From: Verrucomicrobiales bacterium
Lineage (GTDB): Bacteria > Verrucomicrobiota > Verrucomicrobiia > Verrucomicrobiales > DEV007
NCBI GenBank assembly: GCA_016795505.1
Contig: JAEUHH010000062.1
Location: 158,349-222,348 of the forward strand
DNA: 64,000 nucleotides
Direction: 5' to 3'
Each line of letters opens with the position of its first letter. The stretch's first letter is position 1. Under the pieces are notes generated by a model. That model was not told the DNA's origin, did not search any database, and saw only the letters and a program-made list of their open reading frames with translations. The position numbers and the translations under genes were made by a program. Shown here one piece after another: positions 8,395 to 17,286 of the stretch.

Positions 8395-10416
8395 TCACCG
8401 GGCCGCGGTTTTCATGCGGCGGCTGATGGCGAGGGCGATGCCGACGAGGATGACGAGGATGGGCATGGCGCCCGTGGTGAGCAGCTTGATCAGGTTTTGC
8501 ACGAGGTCGAAGTCGCGCTTCATCTCCTTGTTCAGCTCGCGGACCTTCTTGTTCATGCCGACCTGCTCCTTGCGCAGGGTCTCGAGTTCGCTCTGCACCT
8601 CGGGCGAGAGCAGGGCATCCTGCACGTTGCCGGGAGTCTGCTTGAGGATGTCATTGATGCGCGTCTCGGCATCCTTGGCTTTCTGCTCGAACTCGGACAG
8701 CTCGCCGCGGAACTTGGCCTCGGCCTGGGAGAGCCACTCATTGAGCTTGGTGAAGGGACGGCGGCTGGAGCTGCGGCTGCGCACGTTGATCAACTCCGGA
8801 TCGCCGGAAAGCTGGTCGATGGCGTTCTGCACGAGGCTGAGATTGCCATTGAGCGGCTCAGGGATGGTCATGCCCAGGCCGGGGATCTGGTTCAGTCGCA
8901 CGCAGACGGCATCGTAGAGGAAGTCCACGTCGGAGATGAGCAGGACGACGCCTTCCTTCTCACTGGCCTTCAGGGAGGCAGGCTTGGCGGCTTCGTCGCC
9001 TTCCTTTTTGGGTTCTTCGTCTTTCTTGGCTTCCTCAGCCTTCGCGGCTTCGTCGCCCTCGGCTCCCTCGCCTTCCTTTTTCTCCGCATCGGCAGGATTG
9101 CCGTCGGGGAAAGCCGTTTTGAACGAACCGGAGAGGCGGCTGATGATGGCGTAGGAGGTGTCGGACGACTTGAATTCGTCGCGGAGGCGGCGAATGGCAT
9201 CCTCCTGGGTGGGATCGGCCTCGAAGCTGCCCACCAGTTGGGTCTGCGGGGAGGTGGTGACCAGATCCAACTTGGTCACACCCTCGGGAGGCGTGATGGT
9301 GAAGCCGCCCGGTGTGAGGAACTGGGCATTCTGGAGGAACTTGACGATCGGATCGTCCGCGGTCATGGCATCCTGATTGAGCGTCAGGAAAGTCGGGACA
9401 AAATAACCCTGGCGGATGATTTCCGTGCCGTAGGTCAGGTCGGCGACGACCTTGGTGTCGTCGTATTTCACCCCCCAGGCCTCAAAGAGCTTGGACATGT
9501 TCGAATTCGGCGCCGGGCCGCCCATCGCCTGCATCGGGTTGCCGCCAGATCCCATGGCACGGGCGTAGAAGAAGTTCGGATCGACCGCGACGACGACCTT
9601 GCCGCCCTTCAGCAGGTACTGGTCGATCACAAACTGGGTCTGCTCGGTGATGTCATAGGGATGGAGCACGATCAGGGTCTCGGTGTCGGCGGGGATTTCC
9701 TCGGCATTGATGGGCAGAAACTCCACGGTGAAGTCCCGGCGCAGGTCCTCGACAAAGAACCAAGCCGGCGTCGAACCACCGCCGCCCATCATCGGATTGC
9801 CCGAGAAGCCGCCACCGATCTGCATCGTCGTCATGATGCGGACGATCGAGCCGGCCCCGTCGTGGACACGGGCGATGGCGCGGGACAGGTCATATTCCAT
9901 CAGCGTTTCCGGCCGGGCGGGGAGGAAGGGGATGGTCTCCGTCTCATCGACGCAGGTCACCGCGATGCCGAGGTAGATCTCGGTTCCGGTTTCCCGCGAG
10001 AGACCGCGTTGCAGGCCATCGAGGATGGCGCTGTCCTCCGCGTCGGTGCTGGGCTCGGGATTCAGCTTCTGGATGGTGAGATTCCCGCCGGCCGCCTTTT
10101 GATACTCACGCAGCAGGTCCTCGACCCGCTTCGAGTAGGCCAGTTCGGCCGGGCTCATGAAGTCGGACGAGTCATTCGCGTAGTAGCGGACCGTGACCGG
10201 CGTGTCGAGACGCTTGAGGATGTTCCGTGTTCCGTCGGACAGGGTGTAGAGGTTGTTTTCGGTGAGGTCCCAGCGTCCGCCAATGGCGCGGGCGATGAAA
10301 TTCACCGCCATGGCGAGGAGGAACATCACGACGACACCGACGATCGCGGTGGGCACGCGGCCGAACTGGCCGTGGTGCTTGGAAGAGGACTTCGAGGAGG
10401 CTTTGGCGTCACTCAT
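8395..10416 (-). CDS. gldG: GldG-family ABC exporter auxiliary protein
   Basis: A 673-residue protein of the GldG/ABC_transp_aux group, the periplasmic partner of an ABC-2 exporter. An N-terminal membrane helix (about residues 22-42) is followed by the family start WDLTENNLYTLSDGTRNIL, a large extracytoplasmic domain, an acidic/basic low-complexity segment of Glu, Lys and Ala (about residues 415-455), a conserved-looking LLISDVDFLYD region, a predicted coiled coil and a second hydrophobic helix near the C-terminus. In Bacteroidetes GldG with GldF and GldA is tied to gliding, but in other phyla the same operon occurs in non-gliding bacteria. The gene lies between the ABC-2 permease and DUF4340 genes, all in the same direction with gaps under 80 bp. 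Confidence 0.85.
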   Translation of the reverse strand: MSDAKASSKSSSKHHGQFGRVPTAIVGVVVMFLLAMAVNFIARAIGGRWDLTENNLYTLSDGTRNILKRLDTPVTVRYYANDSSDFMSPAELAYSKRVEDLLREYQKAAGGNLTIQKLNPEPSTDAEDSAILDGLQRGLSRETGTEIYLGIAVTCVDETETIPFLPARPETLMEYDLSRAIARVHDGAGSIVRIMTTMQIGGGFSGNPMMGGGGSTPAWFFVEDLRRDFTVEFLPINAEEIPADTETLIVLHPYDITEQTQFVIDQYLLKGGKVVVAVDPNFFYARAMGSGGNPMQAMGGPAPNSNMSKLFEAWGVKYDDTKVVADLTYGTEIIRQGYFVPTFLTLNQDAMTADDPIVKFLQNAQFLTPGGFTITPPEGVTKLDLVTTSPQTQLVGSFEADPTQEDAIRRLRDEFKSSDTSYAIISRLSGSFKTAFPDGNPADAEKKEGEGAEGDEAAKAEEAKKDEEPKKEGDEAAKPASLKASEKEGVVLLISDVDFLYDAVCVRLNQIPGLGMTIPEPLNGNLSLVQNAIDQLSGDPELINVRSRSSSRRPFTKLNEWLSQAEAKFRGELSEFEQKAKDAETRINDILKQTPGNVQDALLSPEVQSELETLRKEQVGMNKKVRELNKEMKRDFDLVQNLIKLLTTGAMPILVILVGIALAISRRMKTAAR

Positions 10417-10483
10417 GGGTGCTCAGGGTGTTGGAAGGAATGAAAGGGAAGGTTTTCGGGTGGATGATGGCGTCCGGTAGCGA

Positions 10484-11323
10484 TCAGGCGCGCTTCACGC
10501 GGAGCACCACGGCAGTGCTGAAGAGGCAGAAGGCGATGAAGGTCACGAAGAAAACGATGTCGCCCAGTCCCAGCACGCCCTTGGCCAGTTCGGAGAAGTG
10601 CGGCAGAATGCCGATGCTGGTGATGAACTTGAGGAACGGCCACGCGACCAGCGCGCCGCCTTTCAGCGAATCGACCGCCGCCGAGACCGGCTGCAAGCCG
10701 CCAAGCCACAGCACCAGACAGATGCCGATCGAGACCAGCAGGGCCACGATCTGGCTGCGGGTGAAGGCCGACACCGCCGACGTCACCGCCAGGAAACACA
10801 GGGCGGTGAGGAAGGTGGCCACGAAGCCCGCCAGGATCACACCATTGTCCGGATCGCCGAGGTAGTTGATGACCCAGACGATGGGGAAGGACAGCACCAG
10901 CATGGCGAAGATCACCACGGCGGCGGCGAGATATTTGCCGACGATGGCGTGCCACGGCGCAATCGGCATGGTGAGCATCAGCTCCATGGTGCCGAGACGC
11001 TGCTCCTCAGACCACAGGCGCATGCCCACGGCCGGCGCAATGACGATGAAATACCAGGGCAGATACTGGAAATACGGGATGTAGAGCGCCGCCTCGCCGC
11101 CCTCCAGCAGGCCGCCGAACCAGAAGGTGATCCCGTTCGAGATCAGCAGGAAGATGACGACGCAGACGTAGGCGATGGGTGAATTGAAGTAGCTCTTCAC
11201 CTCCCGCTTGAACACCGTGCGCACCTCGCGGGGCAGGGCGAACAGCAGGATGGCGATGAACAGCGCCGATACGATGACGGTGGGGATGGCGAAGTGGATC
11301 AACAGATCGATGATGGCATCCAT
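10484..11323 (-). CDS. ABC-2 type exporter permease (GldF-like)
   Basis: Membrane component of the exporter: 279 residues with about six membrane helices. The cytoplasmic FKREVKSYFNSPIAYV entry helix and the segment RLWSEEQRLGTMELMLTMPI are diagnostic of ABC-2 permeases of the GldF/NatB type. The ATG chosen gives MDAIIDLLIHF, the first hydrophobic segment; an upstream open extension is Pro/Ser-rich and not family-like. It lies between the ATPase gene and the gldG-like gene. The transported substrate is unknown. Confidence 0.88.
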   Translation of the reverse strand: MDAIIDLLIHFAIPTVIVSALFIAILLFALPREVRTVFKREVKSYFNSPIAYVCVVIFLLISNGITFWFGGLLEGGEAALYIPYFQYLPWYFIVIAPAVGMRLWSEEQRLGTMELMLTMPIAPWHAIVGKYLAAAVVIFAMLVLSFPIVWVINYLGDPDNGVILAGFVATFLTALCFLAVTSAVSAFTRSQIVALLVSIGICLVLWLGGLQPVSAAVDSLKGGALVAWPFLKFITSIGILPHFSELAKGVLGLGDIVFFVTFIAFCLFSTAVVLRVKRA

Positions 11324-11400
11324 GGCAGAAAAAGGGGTGTTGGGTTGGTTTCCTGAGGATTCTGGCGCGGCTCCCACGGGGATCTCCGCGCCGGGCGGGA

Positions 11401-12351
11401 TCAGTCCTCCGTATCGCGGCGGGTGATCTCGCGGAACAGCTCGTCGAGACGGCCTTCCTCGACCTTCAGTTCCTGCACGGTCAGGCCCTTGGCCACCGCC
11501 AGTTTGAAGATCGCCTCGGGCAGCGCCGCGCTCCGGCCCTTGTTCGGCAGCACGCGGGCGAGGATGCCGTTGTCTCCCGACTCGAGCACGGTGACACTCT
11601 TCACTTCGGCCAGCTTTTCCAGCTCCTGGCGCACGCCAGAGGCCGCCAGCCCGGTGGCTCGGAACACGACTGCGCCGGCATGCTCGGCGCGGGCTTTCAG
11701 CTGATCCGGAGTGCCGTCCGCGATGATTTTGCCGCGGTCGATGATGATGGCCCGCGTGCAGGAAGCCTCGACCTCTTCCAGGATGTGGGTGGAGAAAATG
11801 ATGGCCTTCGTCTCACCCATCCGCTTGATGAGATTCCGCACCTCATGCTTCTGATTCGGGTCGAGGCCATCGGTCGGCTCGTCGAGGATCAGCACCTCGG
11901 GATCGTGGATGATGGACTGCGCCAGACAGGTGCGGTGGCGGAAACCCTTCGAGAGCGTGTCCACGCTCTGGTGGCGCACCCGCTGGAGGAAGCAGGTCTC
12001 GATCGCCTTGTCGATGGCGGCTTCGATCTCCGCGGCCGGCACCCGGCGCATCTCGGCGGAGAAGCGGAGGAAATCCTCCACCGTCATGTCCGAATAGAGA
12101 GGCGCATTTTCCGGCAGGTAGCCGATCTTGGATTTGGCCGCGATCTCGTCATCGAGGATATCGGCCCCACCGATCGTCACCGACCCGTCCGAAGGCGGGA
12201 GGTAACCGGTGACCATGCGCATGGTCGTCGATTTCCCGGCGCCGTTCGGGCCGAGAAAGCCAAGGACCTCGCCCTTTTGGACGGTGAAGGAGATATTGTC
12301 GACAGCGACCTTCTCCCCGAAGTGTTTGCAGAGGTTTTTGACTTCGATCAT
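11401..12351 (-). CDS. ABC transporter ATP-binding protein (GldA-like)
   Basis: Cytoplasmic ATPase that drives the adjacent ABC-2 permease. The 316-residue product has Walker A GPNGAGKST near residue 40, a Q-loop region (GYLPENAPLY), a degenerate signature (TLSKGFRHR in place of LSGGQ, typical of the GldA/NatA group), Walker B LILDEPTDGLD and the switch histidine in STHILEEV, followed by a C-terminal regulatory domain. The start is MIEVKNLCKHFG; the open frame upstream is not family-like. First gene of the four-gene exporter operon. Confidence 0.93.
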   Translation of the reverse strand: MIEVKNLCKHFGEKVAVDNISFTVQKGEVLGFLGPNGAGKSTTMRMVTGYLPPSDGSVTIGGADILDDEIAAKSKIGYLPENAPLYSDMTVEDFLRFSAEMRRVPAAEIEAAIDKAIETCFLQRVRHQSVDTLSKGFRHRTCLAQSIIHDPEVLILDEPTDGLDPNQKHEVRNLIKRMGETKAIIFSTHILEEVEASCTRAIIIDRGKIIADGTPDQLKARAEHAGAVVFRATGLAASGVRQELEKLAEVKSVTVLESGDNGILARVLPNKGRSAALPEAIFKLAVAKGLTVQELKVEEGRLDELFREITRRDTED

Positions 12352-12690
12352 AGGTAGAACTGGTATCGGAACCGCAAAAGGCGCGGCCGAGCCACTCTCG
12401 GAGAGAGCGACCAGTTCGCAAACGGGCAAACGAAATCTCGAGCGCGAATTTCTTGCCACAATTTCGGCGGCTCGCAAGGGGAAAAATTTACTTAGTAAAG
12501 CCATCCCCGTCGGAACCGCAGCCGGGGCATTCCATCGCGTCGCCCGCTGCCAGGGCCTGCGATGGTGCGATCTCTTCCCTTCTCCCCCGCTCATCCGCCG
12601 CCCTCCATTCAAATCCGGGCAGTCAGGGCGGAGACTCGATCCAATGATGGCGCGACAGCGCCCCCGTCATTTGCCCATCAGCCATCGGAT

Positions 12691-12758
12691 CCGCGATTGA
12701 ACAGGGTACGATCTCCGATGCAACCCTGTCTCATCGCCGATCAAACAGGGTCTGATCG
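12691..12758. repeat. Palindromic repeat, copy 2 (three units)
   Basis: Three consecutive units of about 22-23 bp with loop orientation plus, minus, plus. The third, CGATCAAACAGGGTCTGATCG, is near the consensus, with arms CGATCA/TGATCG. This is the only locus here with three units instead of two. It lies 16 bp from the porin-gene terminator. Confidence 0.88.
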
Positions 12759-12773
12759 CACTGACCGGAAAAC

Positions 12774-12808
12774 AAAAAAACCCCTCCGGCAGGACCGGAG
12801 GGGCTTTT
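12774..12808 (-). terminator. Intrinsic terminator of the porin-like gene
   Basis: On the minus strand CCCCTCCGG pairs perfectly with CCGGAGGGG around a 5-nt loop, followed by a run of seven T. It lies 45 bp downstream of the outer-membrane protein stop codon. Confidence 0.9.
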
Positions 12809-12852
12809 CAGTTGATTTGATTTGAGTGGAACCGCTTTGCGGTCCTTCTGAA

Positions 12853-13572
12853 TTAGAAGGACACGCTCAGGCTCACACCACCGTGAACGATGTCGTCCTG
12901 GAAGCTGTCGATGGCGTCCAGAGCGAACAGACCGGCCACGTAGGGCTCCAGGGTCACGTTGCTGCGCAGAGCGATCGGCAGGGAAGCCATCACGTAAGCG
13001 TGGTTGAAGTCACCACCGGCGGTCCAGTAGTCGATCTGGTAGCTGATACCCGTGCTGACCACGAGCTCAATGTTGTCGGACACCGCGAAGCCCTTGCTCA
13101 GGCCGGTTTCGAAGTACCAACCGTCGATTTCGAAGTCGTAACGGGCGGTGGCGCTCCAGTCGACAATGCCGAGGCTGCGAGCCAGGCCGACGCCCAGTTC
13201 GTAGGTGGCGTCAGCACCGGAATCCGGGAAGAAGTAGCCAGTGAAGGTCAGCGAGGCGTCGAAGCCGGCGACTTCCTGACCGACGCTGGCGTAAACGTCC
13301 AGTCTGTCGTCCAGATTGCCGTCCGTCGGATTGACGTACCACACACCCACGTTCAGCGGGGTGCCGGCAACGGCGTAGTCGACACCGGTCCAGACAGCAT
13401 TGCTGCCCAGATCGACACCGTAGAAAACGTAGTTGGTCATGTAACCGGCACTGATCATGCCACCGAGCGGCTGTTCGGCCACTGCGGCTTCGGTCACACC
13501 CTTAGAGTCTCCGGCATTCGCGATCGCGATCGCAAACACCCCGGCAATGCCATAGGCGATGGTTTTTTTCAT
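12853..13572 (-). CDS. Outer-membrane beta-barrel protein (TorF-like)
   Basis: Probable outer-membrane barrel of 239 residues. Signal peptide: MKKTIAYGIAGVFAIAIANAG. The mature part has alternating hydrophobic/aromatic strands, e.g. ISAGYMTNYVFYGVDLG and ATARYDFEIDGWYFETG, and ends in ...LSVSF, the C-terminal aromatic signal for BAM assembly. The opening pattern resembles TorF-type putative porins (TIGR02001-like). It is the window's only gene with a strong Shine-Dalgarno site (AGGGAGA) and it has its own terminator, suggesting high expression as a single-gene unit. The substrate is unknown. Confidence 0.8.
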   Translation of the reverse strand: MKKTIAYGIAGVFAIAIANAGDSKGVTEAAVAEQPLGGMISAGYMTNYVFYGVDLGSNAVWTGVDYAVAGTPLNVGVWYVNPTDGNLDDRLDVYASVGQEVAGFDASLTFTGYFFPDSGADATYELGVGLARSLGIVDWSATARYDFEIDGWYFETGLSKGFAVSDNIELVVSTGISYQIDYWTAGGDFNHAYVMASLPIALRSNVTLEPYVAGLFALDAIDSFQDDIVHGGVSLSVSF

Positions 13573-13911
13573 TCGATTTTGTCTCCCTTGGTTGGATTTC
13601 TGAAAGCACCTCCCGGAAACCGGCAGGTGAGGCGATCTTTTGACCCTCAATCGGATTCAATGCAAGGAGAAATCTCTAAAAAAAAACAAAAAAATTTCCG
13701 CATCCGAGCCGCATTATTAAGGACCCACGCGTTTCACTCGCGCATTGGCGCCATCCGACTGGGATCGGGTCAAGGGCATCACGGTTGGCCGTGAAAATCC
13801 CTCGCCGCCCGTCGCCGCGAGGGATGGAAGCCATCCCGGGGGCATCCCGATTTGGGAATCAAGGAAAGGCGCGATTGGCGGCTTTCCGCAGGATCGCCCC
13901 CAATCCGGGGA
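13573..13911. other. Intergenic region, no gene seen
   Basis: About 340 bp between the porin-like gene start and the zinc-ribbon gene stop. An A-rich tract (13678-13697) should lie in the porin gene's upstream promoter region. I see no convincing -35/-10 pair, repeat or coding frame. Confidence 0.5.
13582..13588 (-). promoter_or_regulatory. Ribosome binding site of the porin-like gene
   Basis: AGGGAGA on the minus strand, 9 nt before the ATG. It decides the start at MKKTIAYG rather than the longer open frame. Immediately upstream lies AATCCAACC, a leader sequence shared with the two barrel genes at 41.5 and 42.2 kb. Confidence 0.75.
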
Positions 13912-14148
13912 TCACTGCAAATCTTCGGCCACCACGGAGTGCTGCTCGCGCTGGGAAAGAATGCGGGCCTGACGGATGACGAAGTCGCCATCGACTTCGA
14001 AACGGTAGCTGTGGCAATTCGGACAGATGCTCACCTTGGAGGCGACGATGGAGTCGCAACCCATGCACACTTTGTATTGCTCCGGACTCCGGACAATACG
14101 CCGTGCGCGTCTTGCTCTCTCCATCAGTGCGGGATCTTCCTGTGCCAT
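13912..14148 (-). CDS. Small zinc-ribbon protein
   Basis: A 78-residue cytoplasmic protein with one four-cysteine ribbon: CMGC (C28, C31) and CPNC (C42, C45). A basic N-terminal helix (ERARRARRIVRSPEQY) precedes it and a short tail follows. Small ribbons of this kind are common in Verrucomicrobiota near housekeeping genes, but I do not recognise a named family. The ATG is chosen because the upstream extension has no conserved character. A role in nucleic-acid or protein binding is inference only. Confidence 0.72.
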   Translation of the reverse strand: MAQEDPALMERARRARRIVRSPEQYKVCMGCDSIVASKVSICPNCHSYRFEVDGDFVIRQARILSQREQHSVVAEDLQ

Positions 14149-14222
14149 ATGAATTCGGATTGTAGGCCACTTTGCCCGATTTCGCAAGAAAGAATCCAAC
14201 TTTTTATATAATTTTCAAAATT

Positions 14223-14247
14223 GCGATAGAAAACAGGGTTCGCTCGG
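14223..14247. repeat. Possible degenerate single palindromic unit
   Basis: GCGATAGAAAACAGGGTTCGCTCGG resembles one unit of the 45-bp repeat family (GAT..AAACAGGGT....TCGG), but the arms no longer pair well. It may be a decayed copy or chance similarity. Confidence 0.3.
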
Positions 14248-14361
14248 GTCGCGTTCCCGCCTTGCGCATTGGAAGGTGGGCTCCTAGGTTCCCGTCCCGC
14301 CCCGATGGTCGTTTGCGGCCGTGGGGCTTGAGACTTTTCCCGCCTTTTGCCCGTTCCCTCC

Positions 14362-14703
14362 ATGCCACCATCGAAATCCGCCCAGTCTGCCGCTCCGGAA
14401 GCCACCGGGGCGGAGCCAACCTACGAAGAGGCCTATGCCGAGCTGGAAGCGCTGGTCCGCGAGATGGAATCGGACGAGCTGCCTCTCGGTGACCTGATCG
14501 AGGCGTATGAAAAAGGCATCCGACTGCACGCTCTCTGCCAAAAACGGCTTGAGGAGGCGCAGGGTCGCATCGAAATCATCCGCCGACGCGCCAATGGCGA
14601 AGTCGATCTGGAGGACTTCGCGCCCTCTGCGGCCGCCGAAGCGTCTTCCCCGTCCCCGTCGCCTTCCCCTACTTCCCTGCGCAACAATGCCGAACTCTTC
14701 TGA
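14362..14703 (+). CDS. xseB: Exodeoxyribonuclease VII small subunit
   Basis: Small subunit of exonuclease VII, which degrades single-stranded DNA together with XseA. The 113-residue product has the family core TYEEAYAELEALVREMESDEL ... LIEAYEKGIRLHALCQKRLEEAQ (two helices) at about residues 22-75. Ala/Pro/Ser-rich tails on both sides make it longer than the usual 70-85. Its 3' end overlaps the dxs start by 17 bp, indicating translational coupling, an arrangement (xseB next to isoprenoid genes) seen widely in bacteria. xseA is not in the window. Confidence 0.93.
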   Translation: MPPSKSAQSAAPEATGAEPTYEEAYAELEALVREMESDELPLGDLIEAYEKGIRLHALCQKRLEEAQGRIEIIRRRANGEVDLEDFAPSAAAEASSPSPSPSPTSLRNNAELF

Positions 14704-16618
14704 TCGCGCCCTACCCGGCGAGGCTCTGCCCAAGGTCGACAATCCCGCCGCGCTGAAGGCGCTGCCCGAGGAACAGTTGCCGCTGCTGGCGGAAAATGTG
14801 CGACGCACGCTGATCGATTCGCTGTCGAAAACCGGGGGGCACCTCGGGCCGAATCTCGGGGTGGTCGAGCTGTCCATCGCGATGCACCGGGTCTTCGACA
14901 CGCCGCGGGACCAGTTCGTCTTCGATGTGAGCCACCAGGGCTATGTGCACAAGATGCTGACGGGCCGCTGGGATCGCATCCACACGATCCGCCAGTACGA
15001 AGGGCTGAACGGTTTCCTGCTCCGCACCGAGAGCGAACACGACTGTTACGGAGCGGGCCACGCCGGCACGGCGCTGTCGGCAGCCCTCGGGATGGCGGCG
15101 GCCCGGGACCAACTGGGCGAAGACAGCCACGTCGTGGCGGTGGCGGGCGACGCGGCCTTCACCTGCGGCCCGACTTTTGAAGCCCTCAACAACATTGCCC
15201 ACACGACGAAACGCTTCATCGTGATCCTCAACGATAACGAGTGGTCCATCGACCGCAACGTGGGAGCGATCGCGAAGTATTTCCACGCTCTCCAGACCAG
15301 TTCGGCCTGGGAGCACCTGCACCAGGCGGCGGCGGACTTCGTCGAGCGGATCGCGGGTAAATCGATGCGCGACCTGGCTGGCAAGGTGGAACGCGGGGCC
15401 AAGAACCTGCTGTTTCCCAACGTGTTGTTCGAGAAATTCGGCCTGCGCTACTACGGTCCCATCGATGGCCACGACATCCCGGTGCTGATCAAGACGCTGG
15501 AATTCCTCAAGGAGCAGGAGGAGCCGGTGTTGCTCCATGTCATCACGGAAAAAGGCCGCGGCTACGAGCCGGCGATGGGAAATCCGATGAAATTCCACGG
15601 CCTCGGGCCCTACAAGACCGAGACCGGCGAGACGCCGCCCGGCGGGCAGCCCACCTACTCGCAGCTGTACGGCCAAACGCTCGGCAAATATGCCCTGGAA
15701 GATGAGAAGGTGGTCGCCATCACCGCCGCGATGCCGAACGGCACCGGGCTGGTCGAATTCCAGAAAGTCGTGCCCGACCGCTACTACGATGTCGGCATCG
15801 CGGAGGAACACGCCGCGCTATTTGCCTGTGGGATGGCGACGCGTGGCCTGAAGCCGTTCCTCACCATTTACTCGACCTTCTTCCAGCGTGCCTACGACAT
15901 GGCCGTGCACGACATCGGCATCCAGAATCTCCCGGTGCGGCTCTGCATGGACCGGGCGGGACTGAGCGGCGACGACGGTCCGACGCACCACGGACTTTTT
16001 GACATCGGCTACATGCGCCACGTGCCGAACTGGGTCTTCATGCAGCCGAAGGACGAGGATGAGTTCGCCGACATGCTGTGGACCATGGTCCACCACGACG
16101 CCGGTCCGGCCGCGATCCGCTATCCCCGCGGAGCCGGCACCGGCGCGACGCCGAAAGCCGCTCCCCAGCGGCTCGAAATCGGCAAAGCCGAGGTCGTCCA
16201 GGAAGGTACCGATGTGGCGCTGATCGGATTGGGTAATCTGTTCGAGATGGCCGACCAGGCTCGCGAACGACTGGAAGCCCTCGGCTACTCCGTGGCCCTG
16301 ATCAACCCCCGGTGGATCAAGCCGCTCGACGCGGAGTGTCTGAAGCGTTTCGCCAGCCAGTGCCGCGTGGTCTGCACGCTGGAGGACCATGTCCTGCACC
16401 ATGGCTTTGGCGCCGCGGTCATCGAGCTGCTGCACGACGCCGGCATTCACACCCCGGTGGAGCGTATCGGCTGGCCGGACGAATTCGTCGAGCACGGCAA
16501 GCCGGAGATCCTGCGTGAAATACACGGCATCACTGTCGAAGCCTGCGTGGCAAAGGTCTGCCGCCACCTGCCACCTGCGAAGCGGGAGGCGAAAGCTTTG
16601 GAACTCCAGCAGGCCTGA
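14687..16618 (+). CDS. dxs: 1-deoxy-D-xylulose-5-phosphate synthase (divergent)
   Basis: First enzyme of the MEP isoprenoid pathway; condenses pyruvate and glyceraldehyde-3-phosphate with thiamine diphosphate. The 643-residue protein shows the family order: SKTGGHLGPNLGVVELSIA, FDVSHQGYVHKMLTGR, GAGHAGTALSAALGMA, the ThDP motif GDAAFTCGPTFEALNN...ILNDNEWSI, and the transketolase pyrimidine domain with VGIAEEHAALFACGMA and DGPTHHGLFD. Differences from E. coli Dxs include GDA for GDG in the ThDP motif and GHAGT for GHSST, marking a divergent clade. It starts within the last codons of xseB. Confidence 0.9.
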   Translation: MPNSSDRALPGEALPKVDNPAALKALPEEQLPLLAENVRRTLIDSLSKTGGHLGPNLGVVELSIAMHRVFDTPRDQFVFDVSHQGYVHKMLTGRWDRIHTIRQYEGLNGFLLRTESEHDCYGAGHAGTALSAALGMAAARDQLGEDSHVVAVAGDAAFTCGPTFEALNNIAHTTKRFIVILNDNEWSIDRNVGAIAKYFHALQTSSAWEHLHQAAADFVERIAGKSMRDLAGKVERGAKNLLFPNVLFEKFGLRYYGPIDGHDIPVLIKTLEFLKEQEEPVLLHVITEKGRGYEPAMGNPMKFHGLGPYKTETGETPPGGQPTYSQLYGQTLGKYALEDEKVVAITAAMPNGTGLVEFQKVVPDRYYDVGIAEEHAALFACGMATRGLKPFLTIYSTFFQRAYDMAVHDIGIQNLPVRLCMDRAGLSGDDGPTHHGLFDIGYMRHVPNWVFMQPKDEDEFADMLWTMVHHDAGPAAIRYPRGAGTGATPKAAPQRLEIGKAEVVQEGTDVALIGLGNLFEMADQARERLEALGYSVALINPRWIKPLDAECLKRFASQCRVVCTLEDHVLHHGFGAAVIELLHDAGIHTPVERIGWPDEFVEHGKPEILREIHGITVEACVAKVCRHLPPAKREAKALELQQA

Positions 16619-16630
16619 CAAGTTGGCCCG

Positions 16631-17197
16631 TCAGCGCCCCCTTTCGGCGAGCATCGCCAGCGCCCGCTCCACGATGCCCTCCACCGGCCAGAGCCGGCCG
16701 AGCCCTTCGTAGCCACAAGCCAGCAGGCCTTCCTCGGGACCGATGAACTCCGCACCGCGGGACCGGAGCGTGGCCACATGCTGCTGCGTCGCGGGATGCG
16801 ACCACATTTTCCCGTTCATGGCCGGCGCGATGAGCAGCGGCGCCCGGGTGGCCAGCGCGATCGCCGACAGGGCGTCGTCGGCCAGGCCCAGCGCGAGTTT
16901 CGCCAGGCAGTTGGCCGTGGCGGGGGCCACCAGCAGCAATTCGGCGCGATCGGCGAGACCGATGTGGCCGGGATGCCAGCTTTGCTTTTCATCGAACAGG
17001 CTGGTCGTGACCGGGTGTCGCGACAGCACCTGGAGGGTCAGGGGCGTGATGAACTCCGTGGCGCTCTGGGTCATCACCACGTGGACCGCGCAGCCCCGCT
17101 TCGTCAATTGACTGGCCAGATCGGCGGCACGGTAGGCGGCGATCGATCCCGTGACCCCGAGGATCACCTGTGGCTGGTCTTTCGATGCGGAATCCAT
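16631..17197 (-). CDS. coaC: Phosphopantothenoylcysteine decarboxylase-like flavoprotein
   Basis: HFCD-family flavoprotein of 188 residues. It has the FMN-binding start VILGVTGSIAAYRAADL, the catalytic-region histidine in SWHPGHIGLADRAELLLVAPATANCLAK, the PAMN motif (LIAPAMNGKMW) and LLACGYEGLGRL with the conserved catalytic cysteine. These are the hallmarks of CoaC, which decarboxylates 4'-phosphopantothenoylcysteine during coenzyme A synthesis. The usual CoaB synthetase domain is absent, so this is a stand-alone CoaC, and CoaB would have to be encoded elsewhere. It converges on dxs with a 12-bp gap. Confidence 0.88.
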   Translation of the reverse strand: MDSASKDQPQVILGVTGSIAAYRAADLASQLTKRGCAVHVVMTQSATEFITPLTLQVLSRHPVTTSLFDEKQSWHPGHIGLADRAELLLVAPATANCLAKLALGLADDALSAIALATRAPLLIAPAMNGKMWSHPATQQHVATLRSRGAEFIGPEEGLLACGYEGLGRLWPVEGIVERALAMLAERGR

Positions 17198-17286
17198 GAG
17201 ACGGAATCGATTTTGGCAAAAGATCGCCCGCCTGGAGTGGAATCTCATGCGAAAAGTGAGGCTCCGGCCTCCCCGCCCCTTGCTCC

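Larger units (their letters stand above)
12352..12852. other. Intergenic region with repeat and terminator, no gene
   Basis: About 500 bp between the ABC operon start and the end of the porin-like gene. It should hold the promoter of the exporter operon; an AT-rich patch near 12480-12500 is the best candidate but no clear hexamer pair stands out. It also holds a three-unit palindromic repeat and the intrinsic terminator of the porin-like gene. No frame looks coding. Confidence 0.6.

Noticed and set aside
8158..10443. 761-codon open frame antisense to the gldG-like gene
   Set aside because: Shadow of a real gene with a strong family match on the other strand.
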